Shown: positions 36,284 through 46,200, counted from the first letter of the stretch. The stretch is DNA of 64,000 bases from Nostoc sp. MS1 (GCF_019976755.1 NZ_AP023441.1:3345501-3409500), one strand, 5' to 3'. The notes: generated from the sequence alone by a model not told the origin. Numbers and translations: made by a program.

Positions 36284-36378
36284 TTAGTTGACAGTTGACA
36301 GTTATCAGTTGTTCTCCTCATCTCCCACCCTGCGGGAAGCTAAAGCTACATCTCCCTCATCTCCCCACTCCCTCAACT
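36282..36378. repeat. Repeat tract between the two photolyase-like genes
   Basis: The tract has gttgacagttgacagttatcag-type units, shown here as gttgaca repeats, then catctccc/ctccctca runs with a short palindrome (ccctgcggga), ending at the next ATG. It separates genes that are probably cotranscribed. Confidence 0.75.
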
Positions 36379-36795
36379 ATGACCAAACCAATAATATGGA
36401 TACATGGCGACTGTCTCAGTCCCTACAACCCAGCTTTACAAGAATACCCAGATGCGCCTGTTATTTGGGTTTGGGATGATGCTTTGATAGAAGAATGGCA
36501 ATTAAGCCTTAAACGCATCACGTTTATTTATGAATGTTTGCTAGAGTTACCTGTAGAAATTCGCCGTGGGAATGTGGCACAAGAAATTGTGTTATTTGCC
36601 AAAGAAAACAATGCTGATTTAGTAGTGACAGCAGATAGCCCTAGCCCTAGATTTGATGATATATGTGATGAAATTGAGCGTTCTATAAAAGTGGAAGTGT
36701 TGGAAGTAGAACCGTTTTTTGACTATGACGGTTACATCGACTTGAAGCGATTCTCTCGATATTGGAAGGTAGCTGAAAAGTACTTATTTGAATAA
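36379..36795 (+). CDS. Stand-alone photolyase alpha/beta (antenna) domain-like protein
   Basis: 138 residues, starting at the ATG 36379 (an in-frame upstream start at 36295 lies inside a repeat tract and is rejected). The order of elements follows the N-terminal Rossmann-like domain of photolyases: IIWIHGDCLSPYNPALQEYP (compare W-x-R-R-D-L-R...NPAL), APVIWVWDDALI, LKRITFIYECLLELPVEI (R-x-x-F-x-x-E-C-L-x-x-L), GNVAQEIVLFAKENNADLVV, FDDICDEIERSIKVEVLEVE, ending at the inter-domain linker FSRYWKVAEKYLF. It lies downstream of the FAD-domain gene, so a photolyase seems split with reversed gene order. Confidence 0.72.
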   Translation: MTKPIIWIHGDCLSPYNPALQEYPDAPVIWVWDDALIEEWQLSLKRITFIYECLLELPVEIRRGNVAQEIVLFAKENNADLVVTADSPSPRFDDICDEIERSIKVEVLEVEPFFDYDGYIDLKRFSRYWKVAEKYLFE

Positions 36796-36838
36796 AGTAC
36801 ATTTTAGCGTTATTCCAACAAACTGGTTATCATTATCA

Positions 36839-38539
36839 ATGTTTTTTAATTACCTGCATAAAACTTTAACTACACCAATTGATGAAGTATCTAAAAACAG
36901 AAATCCATGTAATTCTATATTGATAGCTTTTTGGTTAAATCTAAGCTTAGTATTTGCCATAGCTTATGGTATTCTAGCGCTACAAAAAGCTTTTAGGGGA
37001 GAGTATATAGCTCAAGATGATGCCAGAGAATACGTGTTTTGGATGCAACGATTTGTTGATGCTGAGTTATTCCCTGGTGATTTAATTGCCGATTATTTCC
37101 AATTTATTACTCCTATTGGATACGCCACTTTATATAAAGTAATGGCTTATCTTGGTATAACTCCACTTTTGTTTAGTAAATTATTACCGCTTATTTTAGG
37201 ATTAGTTGGTACTGTCTATTGTTTTTATCTATGCTTAGAAATTTGTCCAATTCCAGGTTTTGCGTTTATTACTACATTATTACTTAACCAAAGTCTTGGA
37301 TTTAAAAGTGAGTTGGTTTCAGCTACGCCAAAGTCTTTTATTTATCCGTTGTTGTTGGCGTTATTTTACTATCTATTACAGGGTTCTTTACTCAGAGTTT
37401 GCTTAATAATTATTTTAGAAATATTATTTTATCCTCTGCTGATATTTATTTCTTTAGGACTAGTCTTAATTCGGTTACGTCATAATTATCGATGGCTTTG
37501 TAGCATATTACTATTAATATTTTTATTATTGTTACCTTATGCTTTTAATCATTCTCAATTTGGTTCAGTCGTTACAAGCAGTCAAGCTTGGATAATGCCG
37601 GAACATTGGACACAAGGAAGACATCCTTTTTTTGATAAAAATCCGTGGAAATTTTGGTTGATTGGACAACATAGTGGTATATTACCGCCGTTGTTGCCGC
37701 CTCTAATATGGCTAGGTTTATTTTTACCAATAGTACGGAAAAAACTTAGGGCTTTTTCTGTTGTCAAGTTAGTCAATAATAAAGTAACAATAATACCACA
37801 AATTATTATCGTATCTTTGGTATTATATATTACTGCTCACGCTGTTTTTTTGAAGTTGTTTTTTCCTACACGCTACATAGTACATACGTTCCGAATTGTG
37901 CTAGCGATCGCCGCAGGTATTACATTAACTGCAATTTTAGATTGGCTGTTTTATAACTATCAACAAAAACGCCAATTTTGGCAGCCAATATTAGCAGTTA
38001 TTTTAGTTGGTGGTTTGTTAATATACCCAAATATTTCTGGGCGTTTTCCTACAACTGATTATCGGCTATCTGAAGCATCAGCATTATATAAATTTCTACA
38101 ACAACAACCCAAAGATAGCCTGATTGCAACTATCTCTGATGAGGCAGACAATATTCCTACTTTTGCCCAAAGACCGATTTTAGTAGGTAGGGAATATGCT
38201 TTGCCTTTTCATTTAGGTTACTATCGCCAAATTCGCCAACGAACTATTGATTTAATTCAGGCTCAATACAGTCCTGATTTGACTGTAGCAAAGCAATTAA
38301 TTCAAAAATACGGGGTAGATTTCTGGCTATTAGAAAATAATTCTTTTGAGAGTGAGTATTTAACAAGTAAACTCTGGCTGAAAAGTTTTCAACCAGTATT
38401 TTCAGAGGCTTTGAACAATTTGTCTGTAGGAATTACACCTGCATTAGCGAATTTAACAAAGCAGTGTTCAGTTTTGGAGTCAGCAAACACTATCCTATTA
38501 AAATCAGAATGTGTTTTGCATCCACCGCAAAATCATTAG
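36839..38539 (+). CDS. Polytopic membrane protein, GT-C-like, function unknown
   Basis: About 566 residues. The ATG at 36839 is preferred to a TTG at 36788. Around ten hydrophobic helices fill residues 25-410, for example ILIAFWLNLSLVFAIAYGIL, LLFSKLLPLILGLVGTVYCF, SILLLIFLLLLPYAF, VVKLVNNKVTIIPQIIIVSL and LAVILVGGLLIYP. The first large loop holds YIAQDDAREYVFWMQRFVDA, with an Asp-rich motif like the catalytic loop of GT-C glycosyltransferases. A soluble C-terminal domain of about 140 residues follows (SALYKFLQQQPKDSLIATIS, FAQRPILVGREYALPFHLGY). The substrate is unknown. Confidence 0.7.
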   Translation: MFFNYLHKTLTTPIDEVSKNRNPCNSILIAFWLNLSLVFAIAYGILALQKAFRGEYIAQDDAREYVFWMQRFVDAELFPGDLIADYFQFITPIGYATLYKVMAYLGITPLLFSKLLPLILGLVGTVYCFYLCLEICPIPGFAFITTLLLNQSLGFKSELVSATPKSFIYPLLLALFYYLLQGSLLRVCLIIILEILFYPLLIFISLGLVLIRLRHNYRWLCSILLLIFLLLLPYAFNHSQFGSVVTSSQAWIMPEHWTQGRHPFFDKNPWKFWLIGQHSGILPPLLPPLIWLGLFLPIVRKKLRAFSVVKLVNNKVTIIPQIIIVSLVLYITAHAVFLKLFFPTRYIVHTFRIVLAIAAGITLTAILDWLFYNYQQKRQFWQPILAVILVGGLLIYPNISGRFPTTDYRLSEASALYKFLQQQPKDSLIATISDEADNIPTFAQRPILVGREYALPFHLGYYRQIRQRTIDLIQAQYSPDLTVAKQLIQKYGVDFWLLENNSFESEYLTSKLWLKSFQPVFSEALNNLSVGITPALANLTKQCSVLESANTILLKSECVLHPPQNH

Positions 38540-38737
38540 ACCTCTTGCATTCTAACTATCACGTTTGAAAAGCTGATTCAGTGAATTTATGTATGTTAAT
38601 AGATTTTAGCGATCGCGCACTAACAGCAAATCAAAATTCCAGACTTAAAACTTTATTTAGTAGTTTGTGATTATTATAGTAATTACACCTGTGCATCTAG
38701 CAAAAGCCGTTTATCTTATCCTCATTGCCCTAAAGCC

Positions 38738-39490
38738 ATGTCAGTTGCTCAAGACTTGGAACCAGTGAAAGATATAATATTTCCACCAGGAGATATATAT
38801 AGTGACGAACCACCGTTGGAAAGCGATTTACATCTACACCAGATTATTCTTTTATTGAAGTGCTTAGAATTGTGGTGGCAAAACCGCAATGATTTTTATG
38901 CGGCTGGGAATCTGACAATTTACTATAGCCAGCGTCAACTTAAATCAGAAGAATTTCGCGGGCCAGACTTTTTTGTAGTGTTAGGATGCGAACGCAAACC
39001 GCGCAAGAGTTGGGTAGTATGGCAAGAAAACGGTCAATACCCCAACATAATTGTCGAGTTGCTGTCCTCCTCTACCAAAGCGACGGACAAAGACTTAAAA
39101 AAACAAATTTACCAAAATATCTTCCGTACACCTGAGTATTTTTGGTTTGACCCCTACAATCTAGAGTTTGCTGGTTTTCATTTAGTGGATGGAAATTACC
39201 AACCAGTAGAACCGAACCACCAAGGGTGGTTATGGAGTCAGCAGTTAAAGTTATATTTGGGTGTACATAACAATCAGCTACGCTACTTTACGCAAGAGGG
39301 ACAGCTAGTACTTACACCTGAAGAATTGGCACAGCAGGAGACACAGCGTGCCGAACAGGAAGCACAGCGTGCCGAACAGGAAGCACAGCGTGCCGAACAG
39401 GAAGCACAGCGTGCCGAACAGGAAAGGCAACGTGCCGAACGTTTAGCCGCCAAGTTACGGGAATTAAATATCGACCCCGATAGTCTTTAG
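38738..39490 (+). CDS. Uma2 family protein with C-terminal EAQRAEQ coiled-coil repeats
   Basis: 250 residues. A Uma2 nuclease-fold domain occupies residues 1-185 (SDLHLHQIILLLKCLELWWQ, FRGPDFFVVLG, NIIVELLSSSTKATDKDLKK, FRTPEYFWFDP), with the acidic and Lys positions present. From about residue 200 the seven-residue unit AQRAEQE repeats four times plus a variant, giving a charged alpha-helical coiled coil, followed by the tail LAAKLRELNIDPDSL. This coiled-coil type is common in one cyanobacterial Uma2 subgroup and probably drives oligomerisation. Function unknown. Confidence 0.85.
   Translation: MSVAQDLEPVKDIIFPPGDIYSDEPPLESDLHLHQIILLLKCLELWWQNRNDFYAAGNLTIYYSQRQLKSEEFRGPDFFVVLGCERKPRKSWVVWQENGQYPNIIVELLSSSTKATDKDLKKQIYQNIFRTPEYFWFDPYNLEFAGFHLVDGNYQPVEPNHQGWLWSQQLKLYLGVHNNQLRYFTQEGQLVLTPEELAQQETQRAEQEAQRAEQEAQRAEQEAQRAEQERQRAERLAAKLRELNIDPDSL
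39341..39424 (+). repeat. Four tandem 21-bp coding repeats in the Uma2 coiled coil
   Basis: Unit gcacagcgtgccgaacagga plus one base, four near-perfect copies and a degenerate fifth (39425-39440). The near-identity of the DNA, not only of the protein, indicates recent expansion by slippage or unequal recombination. Confidence 0.9.
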
Positions 39491-39639
39491 TTCATAGTCA
39501 ATAGTCAACAGTCAACAGTTAGCTGAGTTTATTGACATTAGTAGCAAACATTACTTGAAAAATTGCAAAATAAAAGTAGTCCGTTGTAGCCAAGATGTTA
39601 TCTAATGACTATGGACTGATGACTAATGACTAATGACTA
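39490..39639. repeat. Short tandem repeats flanking the tldD start
   Basis: Two tracts (agtcaatagtcaacagtcaac near 39495-39520 in short units, and four gactaat copies at about 39608-39640). The second runs directly into the tldD start codon. About 80 bp between them shows no gene. Confidence 0.75.
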
Positions 39640-41034
39640 ATGACTACTACACTTGTTGACGCACAAAATTTACTTTCTGACCTCATCACGCGCTACTCAT
39701 CGCGTGTAGATTACTTAATCATTCGCTTAGAGGAGGCAGAAGGGACTGATATCTTGTTGCGTGGCGACAAGGTAGAAACCCTCAGCGAAGGAATCTCAAT
39801 TGGTGGACAGGTCCGCGCTTGTTATAAGGGTGGCTGGGGTTTGAGCTGCTTTAATCAATTGGCGACCATTAAGGATAGGATCGAAGAAGCGATCGCCGCA
39901 GCTCGCTTGGTAGGAGATGAAGAAACTATACTGGCTCCTATTGACCCAGTGCAAGCAATATGCACTCTACCCTTAAGCGGTACAGACCCGCGAAAAATTC
40001 CTCTAGTGAAGAAAAAAGAATTATGCGATCGCTATACTGAATTACTCAAAAATGTTGACCATCGCATTACTACCACCTCAGTCCGTTATAGTGACAGCGC
40101 CCAAAAAATTATCCTCGCCACATCTGAAGGCACTCTCATTCAACAGTCTTGGGTGGATATGGAAATGCGCTTTGCCGCCACTGCAAAAAATGGCGAAACT
40201 GTACAAACTGGCAGAGAAACTACAGGTTCTCGCAAAGCCTACGAAGATTTAATTAATTTAGATGATCAAGTCAAAAATGCAGCCCAAAGAGCGGTTGCTG
40301 CTTTGTCTCTGCCATCAGTTAAGGGTAACACTTACACCGTAGTCATTGACCCAATTCTGACAGGATTATTCGTTCATGAAGCTTTCGGACATCTTTCCGA
40401 GGCAGATATGGCTTACGAAAACCCAGATTTATTAGAAGTCATGACTATTGGACGGCGATTTGGGCCAGAAGAATTGCAGATTCTCGATGGTGCAGCGCCA
40501 GAAGGACATCGCGGCAGTTACTTTTATGATGATGAAGGCACACCCGCCACTACAACTCAACTAATTCAAGATGGTGTTCTAGTAGGACGTTTGCATTCTC
40601 GTGAAACCGCAGGTAAGTTAGACGAAGCGCCCACAGGAAATGCTCGTTGTTTAAATTATCACTTCACTCCCATTGTGCGGATGACGAATACCTGGATTGA
40701 GCGAGGTAAAACGCCAGTTGCAGATTTATTCACTGGTATTAAAGAAGGAGTATATGCCCGTAATTGGTTGGGTGGGATGACGAATGGCGAAATGTTCACA
40801 TTTAGCGCCGGGGAAGCTTGGATGATTAGAAATGGTAAGATTGCTGAACCTGTGAAAGATGTAACTCTTTCAGGCAACGTTTTTCAAACCCTCGCAGATA
40901 TTGAAGCCATCGGTGATGATTTCTACTGGGACGAATCTGGTGGTTGCGGTAAAGGTGGACAAAATGGCTTACCTGTAGGCTGTGGCGGCCCTAGTCTACG
41001 GATTAAGGATGTAGTAGTTGGGGGGGAGATATAA
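39640..41034 (+). CDS. tldD: TldD/PmbA family metalloprotease
   Basis: 464 residues. TldD with its partner TldE/PmbA forms a zinc protease that unfolds and clips modified peptides. Zinc motif HEAFGHLSEADM (HExxxH) at about residues 246-251. The distal Cys/Gly-rich segment is GGCGKGGQNGLPVGCGGPSLR near the C-terminus. Other family blocks: ETLSEGISIGGQVRACYKGGW and GVYARNWLGGMTNGEMFTF. The start codon lies in the last unit of a gactaat repeat tract. The TldE partner is not in the window. Confidence 0.92.
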   Translation: MTTTLVDAQNLLSDLITRYSSRVDYLIIRLEEAEGTDILLRGDKVETLSEGISIGGQVRACYKGGWGLSCFNQLATIKDRIEEAIAAARLVGDEETILAPIDPVQAICTLPLSGTDPRKIPLVKKKELCDRYTELLKNVDHRITTTSVRYSDSAQKIILATSEGTLIQQSWVDMEMRFAATAKNGETVQTGRETTGSRKAYEDLINLDDQVKNAAQRAVAALSLPSVKGNTYTVVIDPILTGLFVHEAFGHLSEADMAYENPDLLEVMTIGRRFGPEELQILDGAAPEGHRGSYFYDDEGTPATTTQLIQDGVLVGRLHSRETAGKLDEAPTGNARCLNYHFTPIVRMTNTWIERGKTPVADLFTGIKEGVYARNWLGGMTNGEMFTFSAGEAWMIRNGKIAEPVKDVTLSGNVFQTLADIEAIGDDFYWDESGGCGKGGQNGLPVGCGGPSLRIKDVVVGGEI

Positions 41035-41066
41035 ATTCAAAATTCAAAATTCAAAATTCAAAATTA
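41034..41066. repeat. attcaaa heptamer tandem repeat in the tldD-coaE junction
   Basis: Four consecutive 7-bp units (attcaaa) lie between the convergent tldD and coaE stops. The coaE stop codon and its last three residues (F-E-F) are read from these units on the other strand. Confidence 0.9.
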
Positions 41067-41641
41067 AGAGCTATATCTACTTGTTTCAACAGTGCTTCCA
41101 AGGATGAGGAGTTATCTAAAATTACATCTGCGATCGCAGCTTTTTCTGTAAGTGATAATTGACTATTAATTCGCGCCTGTGCTTGTTCGGGGGTGAGGTG
41201 ATTGCGTTCAATTAATCTTTGCAATTGCTGTGCTTCGGAACAGATGACAACCCAAATTTCCGTGACTAAATCAGTCATTTGGGCTTCAATTAACAAGGGT
41301 ACGACTAATACTATGGTTGTAGAAGTGGATTGGGCAATGGCTTTGAGGAAGCGATCACGCACATAAGGATGTATGATACTCTCCACCCATTGCCGTTCCT
41401 CTGGATGGGGAAAGATAATTTCACCTAGCTTTTGACGGTTGAGGCTACCATCTGGTAGTAATATTTCCTTACCGTAACGATTGGCGATCGCATCCAAAAT
41501 CGGCGAACCCAAAGATACTGCATCTCTGGCGTAAATATCTGCATCGAAAACTGGCAAATTATAAGCACTAGCCAAATAATTAGCGACAGTAGTCTTACCT
41601 GTAGCAATACCACCAGTTAAGCCGATAATGCGTTTAGTCAT
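41051..41641 (-). CDS. coaE: Dephospho-CoA kinase
   Basis: 196 residues. It catalyses the last step of coenzyme A synthesis, phosphorylating the 3'-hydroxyl of dephospho-CoA. P-loop GLTGGIATGKTTVANYL at the N-terminus; substrate-side Asp in PVFDADIYARDAV; VVPLLIEAQMTDLV; lid residues RLIERNHLTPEQAQARI; C-terminal ADVILDNSSSLEALLKQVD. Length is typical. It is convergent with tldD with a 16-bp gap. The C-terminal residues come from a heptamer repeat. Confidence 0.95.
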   Translation of the reverse strand: MTKRIIGLTGGIATGKTTVANYLASAYNLPVFDADIYARDAVSLGSPILDAIANRYGKEILLPDGSLNRQKLGEIIFPHPEERQWVESIIHPYVRDRFLKAIAQSTSTTIVLVVPLLIEAQMTDLVTEIWVVICSEAQQLQRLIERNHLTPEQAQARINSQLSLTEKAAIADVILDNSSSLEALLKQVDIALNFEF

Positions 41642-41705
41642 CTATCCCACTTTCACATAACGTAATCACCAATTAAGTAGAAGGACTAAATTAAACTTAA
41701 CTTGA

Positions 41706-41872
41706 TAGCGCCGGGTTTCGACTGCGCGGGAGTTGAATCTCGACTACGCTCGATTACCGCGTAGTCGAAACTCAACCTTCTTCTAATAAGGTTAACGAGC
41801 ATTGAGCGTAGTCGAAATGCGTCTTATAAATAATTGTGTCCACCTACTTACCAATTACCAATTACCAATTAA
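41706..41872. repeat. Inverted 'gcgtagtcgaaa' repeats and attacca tandem repeat
   Basis: The motif CGTAGTCGA occurs on both strands: complement within atctcgactacgctcgatt and direct at 41759-41769 and 41807-41817, so the segment folds into hairpins. A second tandem tract (ccaatta units, 41852-41872) follows. No gene is seen in 41642-41874. Confidence 0.7.
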
Positions 41873-41874
41873 TC

Positions 41875-42273
41875 CTACACGTCACCACAATATTTTGTAG
41901 CAATAAGTTGATTATTTTTATAAACTAATACTCTGCCATAACCTGTATCTTGAACAGCAGCATACAAGTAATTCCCACTTCTAAATCTGTAAACTGGGTC
42001 TCCATTTTCATTACGTCTTACTGTACCATTATTTAGAATCAGGCTAGGGCGTTGTAAAGTCGTAGGAATATTGTACGCTTGGTACTGTAACTTTCCATTG
42101 TAAAGGCGAGATACTTGAACATAAACATCTGGCGCACTACAACTAAATACAGGTTCAGAACTAGCAGCAGTCGCAGGTGCGGCTACTGTAGCTGTTAGCA
42201 TAGAAACTGCTCCTGTAAGCGTAGCTAAGATTCCTAGTAAAGATTTTGTACTTTTGTTGTTTAAGGCTTTCAT
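41875..42273 (-). CDS. Exported protein, function unknown
   Basis: 132 residues. An N-terminal signal peptide (SLLGILATLTGAVSMLTATV, cleavage near ATAA-SSEP at about residue 38) is followed by a small beta-rich domain of about 90 residues with two Cys residues, one near the start (VFSCSAPDV) and one at the end (KYCGDV), likely forming a disulfide. Repeated Tyr residues and NNGTVRRNENGDPVYRF suggest a beta-sandwich. Periplasmic. No family recognised. Confidence 0.75.
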   Translation of the reverse strand: MKALNNKSTKSLLGILATLTGAVSMLTATVAAPATAASSEPVFSCSAPDVYVQVSRLYNGKLQYQAYNIPTTLQRPSLILNNGTVRRNENGDPVYRFRSGNYLYAAVQDTGYGRVLVYKNNQLIATKYCGDV

Positions 42274-42436
42274 GATTAGTTCCTGTAAGTTTGTATAGCC
42301 TTATCTACAAACTTCAATTTGTATTTTTCGGAAATAAATTAGAGAAGTGAAATAGTAGCGATGCGCGGCGGTTTTACTTAATCCTGCTTGATATGTCTTA
42401 AGCTAGTAAGCGAACCAAACATACGGGAGCCTTAAG

Positions 42437-43147
42437 GTGCAAATCGAACAGACACAGGTGATGATTTCTACGCCTGATGGACAGATGCCCGCTTTTTTGT
42501 GTACACCGACTGCTGCCATTCAGCAAGCAGGCGTGATCTTGTTAATGGAAGGATTTGGTTTAACAAAGCATATTCAGGATGTGGCAGAGCGAATTGCCAA
42601 AGAGGGTTACTTAGTGCTGGCCCCTGACTTGTATTATCGTGAATTGCCGAACAACAAATTCGGATATGACGAGGTTGAACAAGCAAGAGCTATGATGTTC
42701 CGCCTTGATTTTGAAAAGTCTGTGGATGAAGATATTCGAGCAGCAGTAGCTTATGTCAAATCACAATTAGAACCTTCCAGTCTGGTTGGTGTTACAGGAT
42801 TTTGCCTGGGAGGTGGGCTAGCTTTTCTGAGTGCTTGTAAATTATCAGATCAGATTGCTGCGGCTGCTCCATTCTACGGTGTAATTTTAGATCAATGGCT
42901 GGATGCAGCCGTTGATATTCAAGTACCTATGTACTTATTTTTTGGTGATAGTGATCCATTCATTCCTCAGCAACGTGTTAGACAAATGCAGTCCCGATTA
43001 GAAGAACTTGGTAAAGACTATCAGTTAAAAGTTTACACTCATGCCGACCACGGTTTTTTTTGTCATGAGCGTTCTTCCTATAACCTCGAAGCAGCTGAAG
43101 ATTCTTGGCATAAACTCACACAATTTTTTGATCAACATTTGCATTAA
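42437..43147 (+). CDS. Dienelactone hydrolase family protein
   Basis: 236 residues, alpha/beta-hydrolase fold. The nucleophile elbow is VGVTGFCLGGGLAF (Cys nucleophile, GxCxGG), the acid is Asp in GDSDPFIP and the His is in HADHGFFCHERSSY, the full dienelactone hydrolase triad Cys-Asp-His. The GTG start at 42437 follows GGGAG and gives the family start MQIEQTQVMISTPDGQMPAF. The substrate is not predictable; such enzymes act on lactones or esters. It is convergent with metH. Confidence 0.9.
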   Translation: MQIEQTQVMISTPDGQMPAFLCTPTAAIQQAGVILLMEGFGLTKHIQDVAERIAKEGYLVLAPDLYYRELPNNKFGYDEVEQARAMMFRLDFEKSVDEDIRAAVAYVKSQLEPSSLVGVTGFCLGGGLAFLSACKLSDQIAAAAPFYGVILDQWLDAAVDIQVPMYLFFGDSDPFIPQQRVRQMQSRLEELGKDYQLKVYTHADHGFFCHERSSYNLEAAEDSWHKLTQFFDQHLH

Positions 43148-43206
43148 ATTTTGTAAAAGAAATAATTACTAATCCTACTCAGATGAAGATGTTTATTTCA
43201 TCAAAT

Positions 43207-43232
43207 TCTCCTCCTCACACAAGAGGAGGAGA
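43207..43232. terminator. Hairpin between the dienelactone hydrolase gene and metH
   Basis: TCTCCTCCTC (43207-43216) pairs perfectly with GAGGAGGAGA (43223-43232) around a six-base loop, between two convergent genes. It is followed leftward by AATTT, a weak T run, so it probably serves metH. Confidence 0.6.
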
Positions 43233-43240
43233 CGAAAGAA

Positions 43241-46200
43241 TTATGCGCTGAAATACTTAGCTACAGGATGATAGGTAATAATCGCCGTTGTAGACTGTTC
43301 TGGATAAAGTTGTTCACTTTCATCCATATACAGATTAATCCTGCTAGTCTCCAACAACTCTAATTGCTTGAACTGATCCTGAATATTCGGACAAGCTGGA
43401 TAGCCAAAACTATACCGAGAACCCTGATATCTTTGTGCTAGAACATCCCGAATATTATCGGGTTCATCAGCCCCAAAGCCTAATTCACGGCGGATTCTGG
43501 CGTGTGTCCACTCAGCCAAAGCTTCAGCTACTTGCACCGCTAAACCGTGGAAATACAGATAATCAGTGTATTGATTAGCCGCAAACAGTTTTTGAGCGTA
43601 TTCTGTAGCCACTTCTCCCACAGTCACCGCCTGCATGGGGAAGACATCTATAATTCCCGAATCTTTTGGTGCAAAGAAATCAGCAATACATAATCTTCTG
43701 GAGGATTTCTGTCTAGGAAATTCAAAGTGAGTTCTAGCTTTTGCATCTAGGCTGTTGCCTTCATAGATATACAAAGTATTTCCCTCAGATTGACAAGGAA
43801 AATAACCGTAAATTACTTGGGGATGCAGCAGATTTTCTCCAATGATGCGTTCCTTCCAATTTTCGAGAATTGGATATACTTTCTCATTCAAGAAATCTTG
43901 ATATTCTTCCTTAGATTGTTCTTTGGGTTTGCGGAATTGCCATTGTCCCGCAATCAAAGCTTGCAAATCTAAATACCAGAATATTTCCTCCCAAGGAATA
44001 TCACCGGGTTGTAACAACTGCGTTCCCCAGAATGGTGGCGTGGGACGAGGTATATCTATGGCGACGGCTTCGGAACGTCGGGTGTCTACGGGGAGTGGGG
44101 AGTCGGGAGTTGGGAGTGGAGATTTTTTGGTAGTAGCTGCTGATTTCTGATTAATAGTCTCTAATTCATCAGTTGCTACTTCATCTAAAAATCCTAGTGA
44201 GTTATCCCATTTACCAATGGCTTTAGCTGGCATTAATTTATCCATAAAATGCAAGTCAGCAAAAGCATCTTTGCCGTAGATAACTTTACCTTTGTAGGCG
44301 TTTTGGCAATCTTGATGGACAAATTTAGGTGTTAATGCCGCACCACCTAAAATTACTGGAACAGTGATACCTTTTTCGTTAAACGCCTCCAAATTGTCTT
44401 TCATGAAAGCGGTGGATTTTACTAGCAAACCACTCATTGCAATACAATCAGCATGATGCTTTTCGTAAGCCTCAATGATATTTTCTACTGGTTGTTTAAT
44501 ACCTAAGTTAATTACCTTGTAGCCGTTGTTAGACAAGATGATATCTACTAGATTTTTACCAATGTCGTGAACATCCCCTTTCACGGTGGCGATAATTACC
44601 GTTCCTTTGGCATTATTTCCTGCTTCGGATTTTTCCATGAAGGGTTCTAGGTAGGCTACCGCCGCTTTCATGGTTTCGGCTGACTGTAAAACGAAGGGTA
44701 GCTGCATTTGTCCTGAACCGAACAATTCACCCACTACCTTCATCCCATCTAGGAGGAAGGTGTTGATAATTTCCAGGGGGGGATATTGTTCCAAGGCTTT
44801 GGTTAGTTGCGCTTCTAAACCGATGCGTTCGCCGTCGATAATGTGGCGCTTGAGGCGTTCTTCGATGGGTAGGCTTTCATCTACGCCTTTGTTACGTTTG
44901 GTTGTAACTCCTTCAAACAGTTTGGTTAGTTCTGTGAGGGGGTCGTAAACGCAGACATCACCTTCAAATTTGCGTTGATCATATATTAACTGACGGCAAA
45001 CTTCTTGATGGCGTTCTTCAATTTTGGATAATGGTAGAATTTTGCTGGCACTTACAATTGCCGCATCCATACCAGCTACCATTGCCTCATGCAGAAACAC
45101 CGAGTTCAAGACAACCCGCGAGGCTGGACTCAAGCCGAAGGATATATTCGACACACCCAATATGACATGACACCCCGGTAATTCTCGGCGAATGCGGCTA
45201 ATAGATTCAATTGTCGCCTTGCCATTTTCCCGGTCTTCTTCAATCCCTGTAGAAATTGGTAGAGCTAGGGTATCAAAAAATATTTCATGGGCAGGTATAC
45301 CATATTCTACCGCTTGACGGTAAGCACGTTGGGCAATTTGAAACTTCTTCTGGGCCGTCCGCGCCATCCCTTCCTCGTCAATTGTGCCAATAACGACACC
45401 CGCACCGTACTTCTTCGCCAATTCCAGCACTTTCAGGAAACGAGGTTCCCCATCTTCGTAGTTGGTGGAGTTCAGCAAACACTTACCACCAGCCACCTTT
45501 AAACCCGCTTCCATCTTTTCCCACTCGGTGGAGTCGAGCATCAAGGGAAGTGTGACATTATTAACAATACGGGAAACTAATTCGTGCATATCCCGCACAC
45601 CGTCGCGTCCCACATAATCGACGTTGATATCGAGAATGTGTGCGCCTTCCTTAACTTGCGATCGCGCCATTGAAACCAGTCCGTCCCAATCTTCAGCGTT
45701 CAGCAAATCACGGCATTTCTTGGAACCACTAGCGTTGAGGCGTTCACCCACAATCAAGAAGGAATTATCTTGGTCGTAGGGTTGCGTACTATATATTGAT
45801 GCAGCCGCAGGTTCTAAACTTGGCTGTCTGACTTTCGGCTTTAAATCTTTAGCGATTTCTGCCAATTGTTGAATGTGTGCTGGACGTGTCCCACAGCAAC
45901 CCCCTATCACTTGGACACCCAAATCTTCAACAAAGTGCATCAACGCCATACGTAATTCGGTTGGTGTTAAGCGGTAGTGCGCTTGTCCACCAACGTTTTC
46001 TGGTAAACCCGCGTTGGGAATACAAGAAACCACAAACGGCGAATGTTCAGCCAAATATTTGATATGCGGTTTCATCAAGTCTGGGCCTGTGGCACAGTTA
46101 AGACCGAGAATATCAATTGGGAACGGTTCCAAAATTGTTAGGACAGCGCTGATTTCTGAACCTACCAGCATTGTCCCCATACTTTCCATCGTTACCGACA

